The notes beneath the pieces are model-generated. The model was given only the letters and a program-made list of their open reading frames with translations, had not been told where the DNA came from and did not search any database. A stretch of 64,000 nucleotides of DNA from assembly GCF_900142465.1 (NCBI RefSeq), contig NZ_FRAX01000007.1, positions 89,264-153,263 of the forward strand. The letters run 5' to 3'. This DNA comes from Fibrobacter sp. UWH6. Its GTDB lineage: Bacteria > Fibrobacterota > Fibrobacteria > Fibrobacterales > Fibrobacteraceae. Below, one piece after another: positions 17,787-27,610 of this stretch (within the stretch, counting starts at the first letter, position 1; every line of letters begins with the position of its first letter). The translations under genes and the position numbers were made by a program.

Positions 17787-17815
17787 TTCTCCTAACTTCC
17801 TTATCCAACCGCGGC

Positions 17816-17823
17816 CAAAGATA
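17816..17823 (-). promoter_or_regulatory. TAnnTTTG promoter element
   Basis: TATCTTTG on the minus strand, 29 nt before the ATG at 17786; the leader contains GTTAGGAG near the start. Confidence 0.5.
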
Positions 17824-17908
17824 GCTTTTTTTACTTACAAAATTGCGCTGAAGAAAGAATTTTTTTCTACATTTCACGTCACTGGGATGATTTCTTAGGA
17901 GGTTCTTC

Positions 17909-20900
17909 ATGAAATTGAAGAGCGATTTTGGTGCGTTTCGCATCGTAATGGCTTTTTTGTGTTTCGTTTGCTCTATGGCTTTTGCCTCGGGTACTGTACT
18001 TAACATTACCGAAACGGAATTAAGCTTTAATCACACAAACGACAATTACTTATCGACGTCCAGCGGAACCCGATTCTGCTTTAAAGCTCCCAAGGCAGGG
18101 AGTTACATCATTCAGTTCTCTACTGTTAGCGGAAGAGATGAACTTTACTACTACGGGTCCGATAGCTCTTTTAGTTCTTATTCTGCGTCTGCGCATAAGG
18201 TTCTGTACTATGGCTATACTGAAAATTTCGGTATAACAGCCACTTCAGCTGGAGAGAAATTCTATTTCAGGATAGAACCTTATACCTCTTCCTATTATTC
18301 TTATACCCGTACGGTAGTCGCCAAGGACGGGGCCAAAGTCACTTTTGAAAACCTCAAGGCCGACAATGCCAGTTCCGATTCTGTTTACCTGGCTGGAGAC
18401 ACCGTTTCAATCTACGCTCCTGGCGATAAAGACCACAAGTTCAGCAAGTGGAAAGTTTCTTCGGGTACTTGCACCATCGGCGACGCAACCAAGGCAACCA
18501 CAACCCTCGCCGTTAATGGGAATTGCAAAGTGACCGCCGAATTCACAGATGCCGTCATGTACAAGATTACCACCACACCGGTAGAATATAGCCCTGCGGC
18601 CAACTATTATTCCGGATCGGCGACAAACGGGGTCCGTTTTTACCTCATAGCCCCCAAGAGTGGCGGCTATCGCGTTACCGTTTCTCCGAAAAACAACGAT
18701 CGTTTCTATTTCTACCGCCATGTCACTTCCACATTCGCGACCACCGCCTGGTATGACTACAGCGGTTATGACATGAGCGATTCCATGTTGGTCAGTGCAG
18801 GCGACACCCTGTTTTATAGTGTCAGATCCTATAACACTCGCGACTCCAACAAGACATTCTCTATCAGTTATTCCACCATCAAGACAAATACAATTTCCTT
18901 GACCAGCGCATCGGCTAATTGTTCTACCGCTGTGGCCCTGGACACAGCCTTGCCTGGTCAAATTGTTTCTTATACGGGTTACAGCAAGGTGGGTTACCGC
19001 CCCAACGGCTGGAAAGTGCTGACTGGCGATAAAAAACTTTACGACAGTACCGCTTACACCATTAGCGACACCATCAATACCGATACAAAATACCAGCTGC
19101 AGTGTATTGCCGGTAAATATTACGACATTACCTCCCAGAAAAAGGGCTATACCTTCATAAACGATTTCTATGACCGTTCTCCGGAGTATGGTATACGATT
19201 CCGTTATACAGCTCTATCTGCCGGAATCTATGCCATCAGAGCCACCTCCAAGAGTTATTCACACTACTTCTACGATTACGGCAATGATTCCACCGCAACT
19301 AGTTACAAAAGGCGTAACTCATTCTCCTACTCATCTCCCGTTACCCAGTACATAAAGGTCAATGCAGGAGACAAGTTCTTTTATACCCTTACGTCTAACT
19401 ACTCTAGCTATTTCAGCGATTCCGTTTACATTGTAGCCAAGAAGGCAGCCCTCATACAATCTCCCAACAAGTCTTATCCAGACACAGTTGCATTGGGCGA
19501 CACCTTAACTGTTACAGCAAACACCGCTCAGGACACTCGATTTGGCGGATGGTATGTGGAATACGGTTCCGGTAAGTTCCTGGATTCCACTTCCATGACA
19601 ACCAAGTTCATTCCCTCATCGGATTCCATCAAGATCAATTTCCATGTAGATTCCGCTAAGGTCTATACAATCTCCAGCAAGGAATCAACCTTCGACTATT
19701 TCAAGTACGGCAGCAAATCCTATAAATACGGAGTGCGTACCGTATTCGTAGCCCCGGATACTGGAACTTACGCCCTGGTGACGAATACAAATCAGACAAC
19801 CTACGTCTACGAATACTCTTATAATACATTCGGATCTAGCTACAAAGACTATAATTACGCATATTCCGGAACATCAAAAATTATGTTCAACATGAGTAAT
19901 GTGGGTGATAGTCTATATTTCCTTATCGCACCCTATTCCACCACAGTAAATGACAGTTTCAAGGTAAAGGTTCTCAAGACGGTCAAGGTGCGTGGCGATA
20001 CCGCAGGATACGGTTATGTCTACGTGGGAACCAATTCAAGGAACTACGACTCTACCTATGTGAGCGGGGATTCCATCCTGCTTAGGGCCTACAGTAGGAA
20101 TACATCCAAGTTCTCTCACTGGGAACATGTTTCTGGATCCTGCACGATTTCTGATTCCACCTTGTCAACGACTTACGCCCGCCTGAAGGGGGATTGCAAT
20201 GTCCGTGCCGTATTTGTTGATGGTATCATCTACAACATTACCCAGACTCCCACTGCCTACACTGTTGACAAGCACTACTATATCGACAATTATAACAGTG
20301 AAGTTCGATTCCGCTTTGTGGCTCCCAAGACCGGCATCTACATTATTGCGGCAACAAGAGAAGTCAGCTCCAGCTACTACGAAAACACCCTATATCTGTA
20401 TCGATATAGTTCCAGTTCGTTCTCTTCCTATACCGCCAGTAGGAACAAGGCCAACGTAGTCGTGGATTCCATATCGGTTAATGCAGGGGATACTGTCTAT
20501 TACAAATTCCAGAACTACAGTTCATCTTACGCAAGGAATTTACCGTTCTGGATTAGCTATTCCTCCGCAGATAAAGGCTCTATCACCGTTCTTTCCGACA
20601 TTCGCGGCCATGTGACTCCCGATACCGGATATGCCTCTGCCTGGCTTAATGTGGCTTACCCCATTTCGGCATCGGCCGACAGCGGATACAGATTCAACAA
20701 GTGGCGAGTGCTTTCGGGCAACGCCAACATTGCCGATACCCTGGCCAAAAATACCGTAGTTTCTACAAAGGATTCTGCAAAGGTAAAAGCAACCTATAAG
20801 AAGGGAACCATCGAAACCTTGACCACCAAGGAACAGAAGTTCTCCTTCATGCACAATTACTTTAGTGATTACACAGGATCGTCTATTTACTTTAAGTGGA

Positions 20901-23900
20901 CTGCACCCGATACGTCCTGGCGTATGATCAGTTTTGTGTTTAGCGAATCGATTAGCGGCACGTTGTACTTCTATGGTAACGACTCCACGTTCTCCAACTC
21001 CGTTAGCTATTCCACGATCACTTCCAATTTCCAGAAGGGTTTCCAGCCCGGCAAAAAGGGCGAAACGCAGTACTGGAAGTTCGTATCCAGCACCACCAAT
21101 AACTTTAGCAATGCGGAGTTCTCGGCCTTGGTGGCAACACCCTATGTGCTTACTGTAAACTCTCCGTCTAAGGGTTACACAAATCCCGCCGGTGACGTGG
21201 CTCTGGCTCCAGGAATGGATACCCTGATTTACGCCATTCCCTATGGCGGTTATACCTTTGATTCCTGGGTAACCAGAAAGGGGTCTGTTACCATTGACAA
21301 TAAAAATAGTTCTAGGACTAGAATGAAGCCTACTACGGCTCAATGTATCGTAGAGGCTACATATTCGTTAGACTTTACAGTTCAGCCCAAGTTGACCATC
21401 AATAGTCTGGATCTGAACAACCACCCGGGCGTGTGCGCAACCGTATCTGTGGTAGACGAAAATTCCGGTCGCGCTATTCCAGGTCTGGATTCAACGGACT
21501 TTGTCCTCCATCAAGACAAAAAATCCGTTCCCATTCAGATCTCCTCTGTAGAAAAAATCGGTGGCGTTTCCGTGGTTCTTGTGGTAGACGAAAGTGGATC
21601 CATGGGTTCTACAAAAATGACTAGCGCCAAAAATTCCATCCGTCAATTCATTAACGAGATGGGACCTTACGACAGGACGGCTATCGTCGGTTTTGAAAAT
21701 ACTATTCGTGTACACCAGGCCATGACTTCCGACAGGGATGCCCTCCTTAATGCCGTTAATAATTTGAGCGCTCGAGGCGGAACCTACATCAACGATGGCA
21801 TTTCCAAAGGCCTTGATCAGCTGGTGGGCGAAACTAATGCCACCGCAGTGATTGTTTTCTCTGATGGTTATGACGCTAGTGATGACGAGAGAAAGACTAG
21901 TTCTGTTGTTGCTCAGGCCAATGGCATGAATACAACAATCTATTCCATCGCCGTGGAATGTGATTCTGAAGAACCCCTAAAGACTCTTGCCGAAAGTACT
22001 GGAGGTTCCTTTACCATGGCCCCCTCTGCCGACCAATTGGCAGACATCTATGCAAGCATCCGCAGTGCCGTGCAGGCTCGATATGTGCTTTGCTACAACA
22101 GCCCCGACGCCGTTCTGGATGGAGATACCCACCAGGTGGTCATCAAGGGCACCTTCCTGAACAAGGTTAGCCGCGATACCGCCTACTGGGACGAAAGCTT
22201 CTTGCCCCCAGTCGTGACCTTGACCGATTCTACCAAGCGTCTGATTGGTTATCAACAATCTGAAGGAGTGGCAATCACCATTAAGGTTATTGTAAAATCC
22301 AAGAAGAATATTGGTTCTGTTTACATCTATACCAAGACATCGGACCTAAAGAATACACCTATGGTGTCTCACGCCATGACCCAGGTTAAGGATAGTCTAT
22401 GGAGCTATACCATACCTGCAAGCAGTGTGGTCGCTCCGGGTATAGATTTCTATGTGGTGGCCACCGATGTCGACGGACTTGTGGGCAAGAGTCCCTCTGT
22501 TCCGAATCCGGCTAAGGAACCTTATACCATTCCCGTAAAGAACAACGTACCTAAAATTACATCTCTTGTCGAAGCCTGTATCGATACGACCAACGGTAAG
22601 GGAATCTTTGATTTCCAGGTTTCCGATACCGATGGTATTAATCAGGTTATCCTGTATTACAAGAATGATATTGGCGTCGTGTTCGAAACCCAAAACTTCA
22701 TGCAGGATAGAGGCGATAAGAACCTCTGGTTTGCCGAAATTCCTACATCCTACTTTGTGGACAGCGAAGTAGAATTCTATGTCCGAGCCCTAGACAATAA
22801 AGGAGTTTCTGCACGCTGGAATAAGTTCAAGAATGCATCCGTTCCCGCCTGTAAGGACGGAAAGACCATCAGAGAAGTCAAGGATTCTATCGCCCTGGTA
22901 AACGTCTCTAACAAGAACGAGGCCATTGCCCGCGAAACAGAAGTCATCTCGGCGACCCTCACCACAGAAGACTTCTCCCGCGGAGTGGATACCGTGCTGG
23001 TGAACCTTTCTTGCCTTGTTTCCGGCGACATGGAAGAAAACCTGAAAATGGTGGAGACTTCTTCGGGCAAGTACAAGCTGCTTAACGACATGAAGAAGGA
23101 TGAACGCAACGCCAAGCGCAACGACGGACGTCTTTCCTGTACCGCAGCCGACACCATCGTGGTTTCCTACAAGGATCCCATGTTCGGAACCACCGTGGCC
23201 GACTCCGCCGCAATCAGTTCCATGGAAGGTATTGAATACCGCTTTATGGATAGTAAGTGCTACGAAGACCTGGATTCTGTACTCACTTCTTCTACAGCAC
23301 CGTTCTGCCTGGTCATCAATATGGAAAGCCCCACCTTGGACAAGGCAGACACTCTTGACGTAATCCTGTTTACCAACACCGACGACACCTTGAAGGTAAA
23401 GGCTGTTGAAACAGGCAAGTACACTTCTGAATTCAAGGTAAAGAATGCATACTTTACTTATGTAAGCGAAAAGAAGGCCCAGAAGGATACTGTACTGGAT
23501 GCCGTCCTGAATTTTGACGGGGAATCCAACCGCATCAAGATCCAGGCTGAAGTAAAGTCCGACAAGTCCAACCTGAAGACTCGCGACTACCTGATCGTGA
23601 ACTCCGATTACGTCGGCGCTGAATTGGCAGAACTGTACGACAGCGACCTGGACGGACAAGCCGACTCTATCCGCATTCACTATAAGAAGGCTATTACCGC
23701 CAAGATTGAAAGTATCGATACCCTCTACTGGAATAAGGCCGGCGACGAATGGCGTAGCGTCAAAAAATCTGAAATTGTCCTGGAAAGCGACAACAAGTGG
23801 ATTCACGTCAAGCTAGAAAAGCCTTTCGAATACGGAAAGACCGCAATAGACACTTCTGCCAAGCCCTACCTGCAGCTGACCAAGAGCAAGGGCGATATCA

Positions 23901-24700
23901 TGCAGAAGATGTTTATCGAGGATCATATCGGCGCCGTACCTGTTGAAGCGGTAAAGCATCCTGGCGAAATGACTATTTCTGAATATCTGGATGCATCCGA
24001 CAAGCTTCCGCCCGATACTCTAGTCATTACCCTTTCTGAACCCATCAAGAACGTTGGCGACAGCGCCGCCTGGAAGAAGCTGTTCCGTTACAGCAAGAGC
24101 TGCAGCGATACAGCAACCCATTCCATTAACGCCGAGGCTCCCACCATCGATTCCACCGGAACCGTCTGGACCTTCGTTCTCAAGGATTACAACATTTCTG
24201 TGGACAACTGCATCAGGACCAACCCCGCAGCAAACTACGTAGACCGTTCCAAGAACCCCATGGGCCGCGGCGGAATCGACGTGACGGGTAAGGATGGCAG
24301 TGTCTACCTGTATGAAGTGGCCGGCAACCCCGCCATCAGCGGTTTGGGCAAGAAGGCCAAGTGGATCCCCGAAAAGGGCAACCAGTGGGAAGTTCAGCCC
24401 GACACCATTTCTAGCGTCAGGTTCCAGACCATAGCCCCCTTCCACGCCTTCATCACCATTTACGACGGGCTCTCTCACATTGTCACCTCCTTCCAGAAGG
24501 ACTTTGGCCATAAGGGCGAAATGGAACAGGAAATCCGAGGTAACGACAAGAACCACTACAAGGTGGGATTCCTGAAGTGGAACCAGAGATCCAGCGATGG
24601 CCGCAAGGTGGGTACAGGCGTGTATATCTGGCGAATCGACTTCAAGTTCGAAGACGGACATACCGAATACAGAATCCTGCAGACCGGCGTAAAACGGTAA
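17909..24700 (+). CDS. Giant secreted VWA-domain surface protein (2263 aa)
   Basis: The start follows a strong TTAGGAGG. A signal peptide is cut near MAFAS (about 27). Residues 30-1160 hold six tandem units of about 190 residues beginning near 30, 218, 405, 586, 775 and 968: each pairs a PPC-like beta domain (FxFxAPKxGxYxI pattern) with an InlB-B/bacterial-repeat-2-like domain (FSKWxVxSG...AxF). A von Willebrand A domain (about 1195-1395) follows with intact MIDAS residues DESGS and later Thr and Asp (FSDGYDAS). Then come Ig-like repeats and a C-terminal FlgD-like segment (GTGVYIWRIDF). Such proteins act at the cell surface in adhesion; FlgD-like endings occur on secreted proteins of this phylum. 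Ligand unknown. Confidence 0.85.
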   Translation: MKLKSDFGAFRIVMAFLCFVCSMAFASGTVLNITETELSFNHTNDNYLSTSSGTRFCFKAPKAGSYIIQFSTVSGRDELYYYGSDSSFSSYSASAHKVLYYGYTENFGITATSAGEKFYFRIEPYTSSYYSYTRTVVAKDGAKVTFENLKADNASSDSVYLAGDTVSIYAPGDKDHKFSKWKVSSGTCTIGDATKATTTLAVNGNCKVTAEFTDAVMYKITTTPVEYSPAANYYSGSATNGVRFYLIAPKSGGYRVTVSPKNNDRFYFYRHVTSTFATTAWYDYSGYDMSDSMLVSAGDTLFYSVRSYNTRDSNKTFSISYSTIKTNTISLTSASANCSTAVALDTALPGQIVSYTGYSKVGYRPNGWKVLTGDKKLYDSTAYTISDTINTDTKYQLQCIAGKYYDITSQKKGYTFINDFYDRSPEYGIRFRYTALSAGIYAIRATSKSYSHYFYDYGNDSTATSYKRRNSFSYSSPVTQYIKVNAGDKFFYTLTSNYSSYFSDSVYIVAKKAALIQSPNKSYPDTVALGDTLTVTANTAQDTRFGGWYVEYGSGKFLDSTSMTTKFIPSSDSIKINFHVDSAKVYTISSKESTFDYFKYGSKSYKYGVRTVFVAPDTGTYALVTNTNQTTYVYEYSYNTFGSSYKDYNYAYSGTSKIMFNMSNVGDSLYFLIAPYSTTVNDSFKVKVLKTVKVRGDTAGYGYVYVGTNSRNYDSTYVSGDSILLRAYSRNTSKFSHWEHVSGSCTISDSTLSTTYARLKGDCNVRAVFVDGIIYNITQTPTAYTVDKHYYIDNYNSEVRFRFVAPKTGIYIIAATREVSSSYYENTLYLYRYSSSSFSSYTASRNKANVVVDSISVNAGDTVYYKFQNYSSSYARNLPFWISYSSADKGSITVLSDIRGHVTPDTGYASAWLNVAYPISASADSGYRFNKWRVLSGNANIADTLAKNTVVSTKDSAKVKATYKKGTIETLTTKEQKFSFMHNYFSDYTGSSIYFKWTAPDTSWRMISFVFSESISGTLYFYGNDSTFSNSVSYSTITSNFQKGFQPGKKGETQYWKFVSSTTNNFSNAEFSALVATPYVLTVNSPSKGYTNPAGDVALAPGMDTLIYAIPYGGYTFDSWVTRKGSVTIDNKNSSRTRMKPTTAQCIVEATYSLDFTVQPKLTINSLDLNNHPGVCATVSVVDENSGRAIPGLDSTDFVLHQDKKSVPIQISSVEKIGGVSVVLVVDESGSMGSTKMTSAKNSIRQFINEMGPYDRTAIVGFENTIRVHQAMTSDRDALLNAVNNLSARGGTYINDGISKGLDQLVGETNATAVIVFSDGYDASDDERKTSSVVAQANGMNTTIYSIAVECDSEEPLKTLAESTGGSFTMAPSADQLADIYASIRSAVQARYVLCYNSPDAVLDGDTHQVVIKGTFLNKVSRDTAYWDESFLPPVVTLTDSTKRLIGYQQSEGVAITIKVIVKSKKNIGSVYIYTKTSDLKNTPMVSHAMTQVKDSLWSYTIPASSVVAPGIDFYVVATDVDGLVGKSPSVPNPAKEPYTIPVKNNVPKITSLVEACIDTTNGKGIFDFQVSDTDGINQVILYYKNDIGVVFETQNFMQDRGDKNLWFAEIPTSYFVDSEVEFYVRALDNKGVSARWNKFKNASVPACKDGKTIREVKDSIALVNVSNKNEAIARETEVISATLTTEDFSRGVDTVLVNLSCLVSGDMEENLKMVETSSGKYKLLNDMKKDERNAKRNDGRLSCTAADTIVVSYKDPMFGTTVADSAAISSMEGIEYRFMDSKCYEDLDSVLTSSTAPFCLVINMESPTLDKADTLDVILFTNTDDTLKVKAVETGKYTSEFKVKNAYFTYVSEKKAQKDTVLDAVLNFDGESNRIKIQAEVKSDKSNLKTRDYLIVNSDYVGAELAELYDSDLDGQADSIRIHYKKAITAKIESIDTLYWNKAGDEWRSVKKSEIVLESDNKWIHVKLEKPFEYGKTAIDTSAKPYLQLTKSKGDIMQKMFIEDHIGAVPVEAVKHPGEMTISEYLDASDKLPPDTLVITLSEPIKNVGDSAAWKKLFRYSKSCSDTATHSINAEAPTIDSTGTVWTFVLKDYNISVDNCIRTNPAANYVDRSKNPMGRGGIDVTGKDGSVYLYEVAGNPAISGLGKKAKWIPEKGNQWEVQPDTISSVRFQTIAPFHAFITIYDGLSHIVTSFQKDFGHKGEMEQEIRGNDKNHYKVGFLKWNQRSSDGRKVGTGVYIWRIDFKFEDGHTEYRILQTGVKR

Positions 24701-24740
24701 GCATTCCCGAAAGTTCGACCTAGAATACTCCTCAAAAAAA

Positions 24741-24781
24741 GGAACCCCGCCACACATCACTGTGAATTGGCGGGATTCTTT
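24741..24781. terminator. Bidirectional terminator between convergent genes
   Basis: 11-bp stem (GAACCCCGCCA/TGGCGGGATTC, one mismatch) with an A-run before and T-run after; it serves both the VWA gene and the convergent barrel gene. Confidence 0.75.
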
Positions 24782-24824
24782 ATTGCGTTTTATATGTGCG
24801 ATTTAATTGTTTAACGGTCTAACA

Positions 24825-26078
24825 TTAGAAACCGATACTTAACTCAGCCATATAGACACGTTCTTCATCTTGACCGGTGTAATATCCAAGTTCTTCAGCC
24901 CAGGTGGCAATTTCCAAGGTAAAGAAACGAAGTGCTTCTACAGCAATACCGGCAGTAGGGTAGCCACCCTTGAAGCCACCAGAAACTCGCAAGGCCAAGG
25001 CACGGAAGGCGTTGTTATAGCCGGGCCAGGCCAAGATATTCTGTTCCACTTCCAGACCGAAATTCACATGGGAAAGGGGCTTATAGTTGTTCCCCTTGCC
25101 AAAGGCGTCGGCATAGTCGCAGGCGAAATTGAATTTACGGCCATAGGCGGTATTCTTGTTAAAGAAACGGGGGCTATAGTTAAAACCGGCAGAAAGGTTC
25201 GGAGTGATCTTATCGCCAGCAAGATCCTTGAAGTAGACATCTCTAAGAGACATACCCAGACGAACTTCGCGAGTCAACTGATACAGCACACCCAGATCCA
25301 TACCCATAGAAATGGAACTGAAATCCAGAATATGGTCGGTAGCGTCGTGGTAACGATCTTCAAGAGTATCCTGCAGGGTTGCATAGTTCATGATATCCAA
25401 GGTCATCATTTCGACCTTGTGACGCTTTGCAGCCTTTACACCGACACCCACAGACAGGTTGTCGGTAAAACCGTATGCCACTCCCGCCTGAGCCACACCA
25501 TCCACGTAGAACGTATCCACAGCCAGGTAGGGGATAATCAGACCGCCATCCAAATGGGGAGAAATATTACCGTCAACCCAAATGGCACCACCAAAACCAT
25601 GGAACGCCATTTCAGCATCCATCTTGATTTTCATGGTCAGCGACTTATGGTCATAATTGTTGATCTTGTGGATCAGTTCCGGATGAGCCGCCAGGGAGTC
25701 CATGAGAACCTTCGAAGAAGATAAGCCCAAAAGTTTCGCCGTATTATTGGCGTCGTTGTAGATCTTCTGAAGATCCTTGGCTACGTTATAGGTGGAGAAG
25801 TAAGTTTCGAAAGGGCCTGCTCCGCCAAGATTCAAACGCATGTCGCCTATGTTACGGGGGTAGTACCCCTGCTCCGGACGCAACTTGTAGTTTCCCAGTC
25901 TGTTAATCTGAGAAAGGCCTGCGTAGTTAAAATAAATAGCTTCCTTATCATCTACAACAGCCACATGGGCATTACCCATAGCTTCAGCACGCAGAGAATG
26001 GTGTGTAGGCGCCTTGGCAGCAAAGGACAATGCCGCAAGCGAAGTCGCCAGCATCAAAAAGGACTTACAATAATTCAT
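24825..26078 (-). CDS. Outer-membrane barrel protein, PorV/TraF-like
   Basis: 417 residues from the ATG at 26078; a GTG five codons upstream is possible but the ATG overlaps the previous stop by one base (TAATG) and follows GGGAGAA. The signal peptide is cut near LSFAAKA. The N-terminal pattern LRAEAMGNAHVAVVDDKEAIYFNYAGLS is that of UPF0164/PorV/FadL-like barrels, followed by many amphipathic strands and a C-terminal LSIGF. PorV in type IX secretion shuttles cargo; here the relation is only by fold. It forms a two-gene operon with the TPR lipoprotein. Confidence 0.75.
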   Translation of the reverse strand: MNYCKSFLMLATSLAALSFAAKAPTHHSLRAEAMGNAHVAVVDDKEAIYFNYAGLSQINRLGNYKLRPEQGYYPRNIGDMRLNLGGAGPFETYFSTYNVAKDLQKIYNDANNTAKLLGLSSSKVLMDSLAAHPELIHKINNYDHKSLTMKIKMDAEMAFHGFGGAIWVDGNISPHLDGGLIIPYLAVDTFYVDGVAQAGVAYGFTDNLSVGVGVKAAKRHKVEMMTLDIMNYATLQDTLEDRYHDATDHILDFSSISMGMDLGVLYQLTREVRLGMSLRDVYFKDLAGDKITPNLSAGFNYSPRFFNKNTAYGRKFNFACDYADAFGKGNNYKPLSHVNFGLEVEQNILAWPGYNNAFRALALRVSGGFKGGYPTAGIAVEALRFFTLEIATWAEELGYYTGQDEERVYMAELSIGF

Positions 26079-27457
26079 TAAAAATTCTCCCACTCATTAA
26101 CCCAAATTCTAAACTGTTCCTCGGTATAGTTCACCCAGCATCCGCCCACGCTATCCTGGCGTGCCTTCAAATTGTAGATCCTTCCAGAATAATCCTGAGC
26201 CACTCTCTTCTTGAGGGCCTTGAATTCTTCGGGGGGCAAGCCCATGGGGTTGAACTTAATCTTCTTGGCAAACTTCAACAAATAATTCTGGCCATTGCTT
26301 TCACGCTTTGCATAAGAGGGATAGATATATTCCCATTCACCGCAATTCTCTTCGGTGCAGAGTTTGCCGTCACGGTCAATATCCACATTCATGTACTTTT
26401 CGTTGGGGCCGAAAGAGGAATAGACCACACGGTCCTTGGTCTGTGTTTTGCCGGCAGCAATATTCTTTGTCTGCGTTGCCAGGTCAAGGGAAAATTCAGC
26501 ATTTACGTCACGCAAATCTTCATCAACTTCACCGTCGCCATCGTTGTCCATGCCGTCCATAATTTCTTCATCATAACAGCCATCACCATCGTCATCCATG
26601 ATAGTGCTCTTGCCAGTAACTGCAATAATGCTGTTGACAGACATATCGATTGCATCTGCATCTTCAGATGGTTCGGTAATGTCGGCAAGGACGCCGCACA
26701 TGGTGGATGCCACCTGAGTCTGGGAATTATCGGTCAGCCATTCGTCAAAGACGGGGATTGCCTGACCAGCCACAGAGGACATGGTTTCAGGATTACTTTC
26801 GCATGTGCTGAAGACTTCGTGCAGAGCGGCAGTAGACTCGCCATCCTTGTTTCTTTTCAAGGTATTGAGGACAGCACCCACATCGCAGCTGTACTTTCCG
26901 GTATTAGGATCCACCATACCGCAACCGACAACCAGTTTGGTCGCATCGCGGAGCACGAACAATGTCTGCAACATGTTCAAAAGCATATAGCTTTCAGAAA
27001 TGGTCCTGTAGGTAATCTTGCCATCCAATCGACCTGTGGTGTCGCGGGCGATAAACTCCTTCAACAGCGTAACCACCGTATCGATACCGGCTTCGTACTT
27101 GTCGACCACGGACTGTTCCATATCCAGCAAGGCCAGTCGTTCAGCTCCGCCGCTAATATTCACGTACTTCAAAAGTTCGAAGGTATTCAAGTCCTGCATG
27201 TTCAACTTGGCCTTGGCCAATCCATACCAAGCCTCGGAGTGAGTTGAATCTGCAGCGATTGCCTGATTGAAATAATCGGCAGCCAGAGTGTACTCGTTGT
27301 TTCTGAACTTGATGTAACCTTCGTAAGTCATGGCATCGGCATCACCAGACTTGATGTTCGCATCTTCAGTAGGGTTGAACAAGTTGCAACCCGCCACACC
27401 CAAAGCGGTTGCCAGTGCTGCTGCAAGCACGAATTTCTTAGTTTTGAATGAAATCAT
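26078..27457 (-). CDS. TPR lipoprotein with calcium-binding-like Asp loops
   Basis: 459 residues. Lipobox GVAGC (Cys24). Residues 42-95 form tetratricopeptide-like helices (EGYIKFRNNEYTLAADYFNQAI then HSEAWYGLAKAKL). Near 290-315 two DxDGDG loops (DDDGDGCYDEE, DNDGDGEVDED) resemble EF-hand/thrombospondin type 3 calcium loops, and a third DIDRDGKLC follows. The C-terminus has no recognised domain. The gene is coupled by TAATG to the barrel gene, so it may be an outer-membrane lipoprotein partner of that barrel. Confidence 0.75.
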   Translation of the reverse strand: MISFKTKKFVLAAALATALGVAGCNLFNPTEDANIKSGDADAMTYEGYIKFRNNEYTLAADYFNQAIAADSTHSEAWYGLAKAKLNMQDLNTFELLKYVNISGGAERLALLDMEQSVVDKYEAGIDTVVTLLKEFIARDTTGRLDGKITYRTISESYMLLNMLQTLFVLRDATKLVVGCGMVDPNTGKYSCDVGAVLNTLKRNKDGESTAALHEVFSTCESNPETMSSVAGQAIPVFDEWLTDNSQTQVASTMCGVLADITEPSEDADAIDMSVNSIIAVTGKSTIMDDDGDGCYDEEIMDGMDNDGDGEVDEDLRDVNAEFSLDLATQTKNIAAGKTQTKDRVVYSSFGPNEKYMNVDIDRDGKLCTEENCGEWEYIYPSYAKRESNGQNYLLKFAKKIKFNPMGLPPEEFKALKKRVAQDYSGRIYNLKARQDSVGGCWVNYTEEQFRIWVNEWENF

Positions 27458-27478
27458 CTTTGTTTTCCAATTTTGCTA

Positions 27479-27486
27479 CAAAGATA
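27479..27486 (-). promoter_or_regulatory. TAnnTTTG promoter element
   Basis: TATCTTTG on the minus strand, 21 nt upstream of the ATG at 27457. Confidence 0.5.
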
Positions 27487-27598
27487 ACATTATTCTTACA
27501 ATAAATATACTTCATTAGTTTTTTACACTTCGTTTTTTGTATTTTTTTCTTTTATGGACGTCAGAAAATCAAGCGCAAACTGAGGGGATTAAAAAAAT

Positions 27599-27606
27599 TA
27601 TATTTG
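27599..27606 (+). promoter_or_regulatory. TAnnTTTG element 4 nt before the YkgJ start
   Basis: TATATTTG-GACC-ATG; no Shine-Dalgarno sequence is possible between the promoter and the start, so a leaderless mRNA is predicted. Confidence 0.45.
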
Positions 27607-27610
27607 GACC

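Noticed and set aside
26079..26093. GTG start five codons upstream for the PorV-like gene
   Set aside because: The ATG at 26078 has better spacing to GGGAGAA and forms the usual TAATG coupling with the upstream stop.
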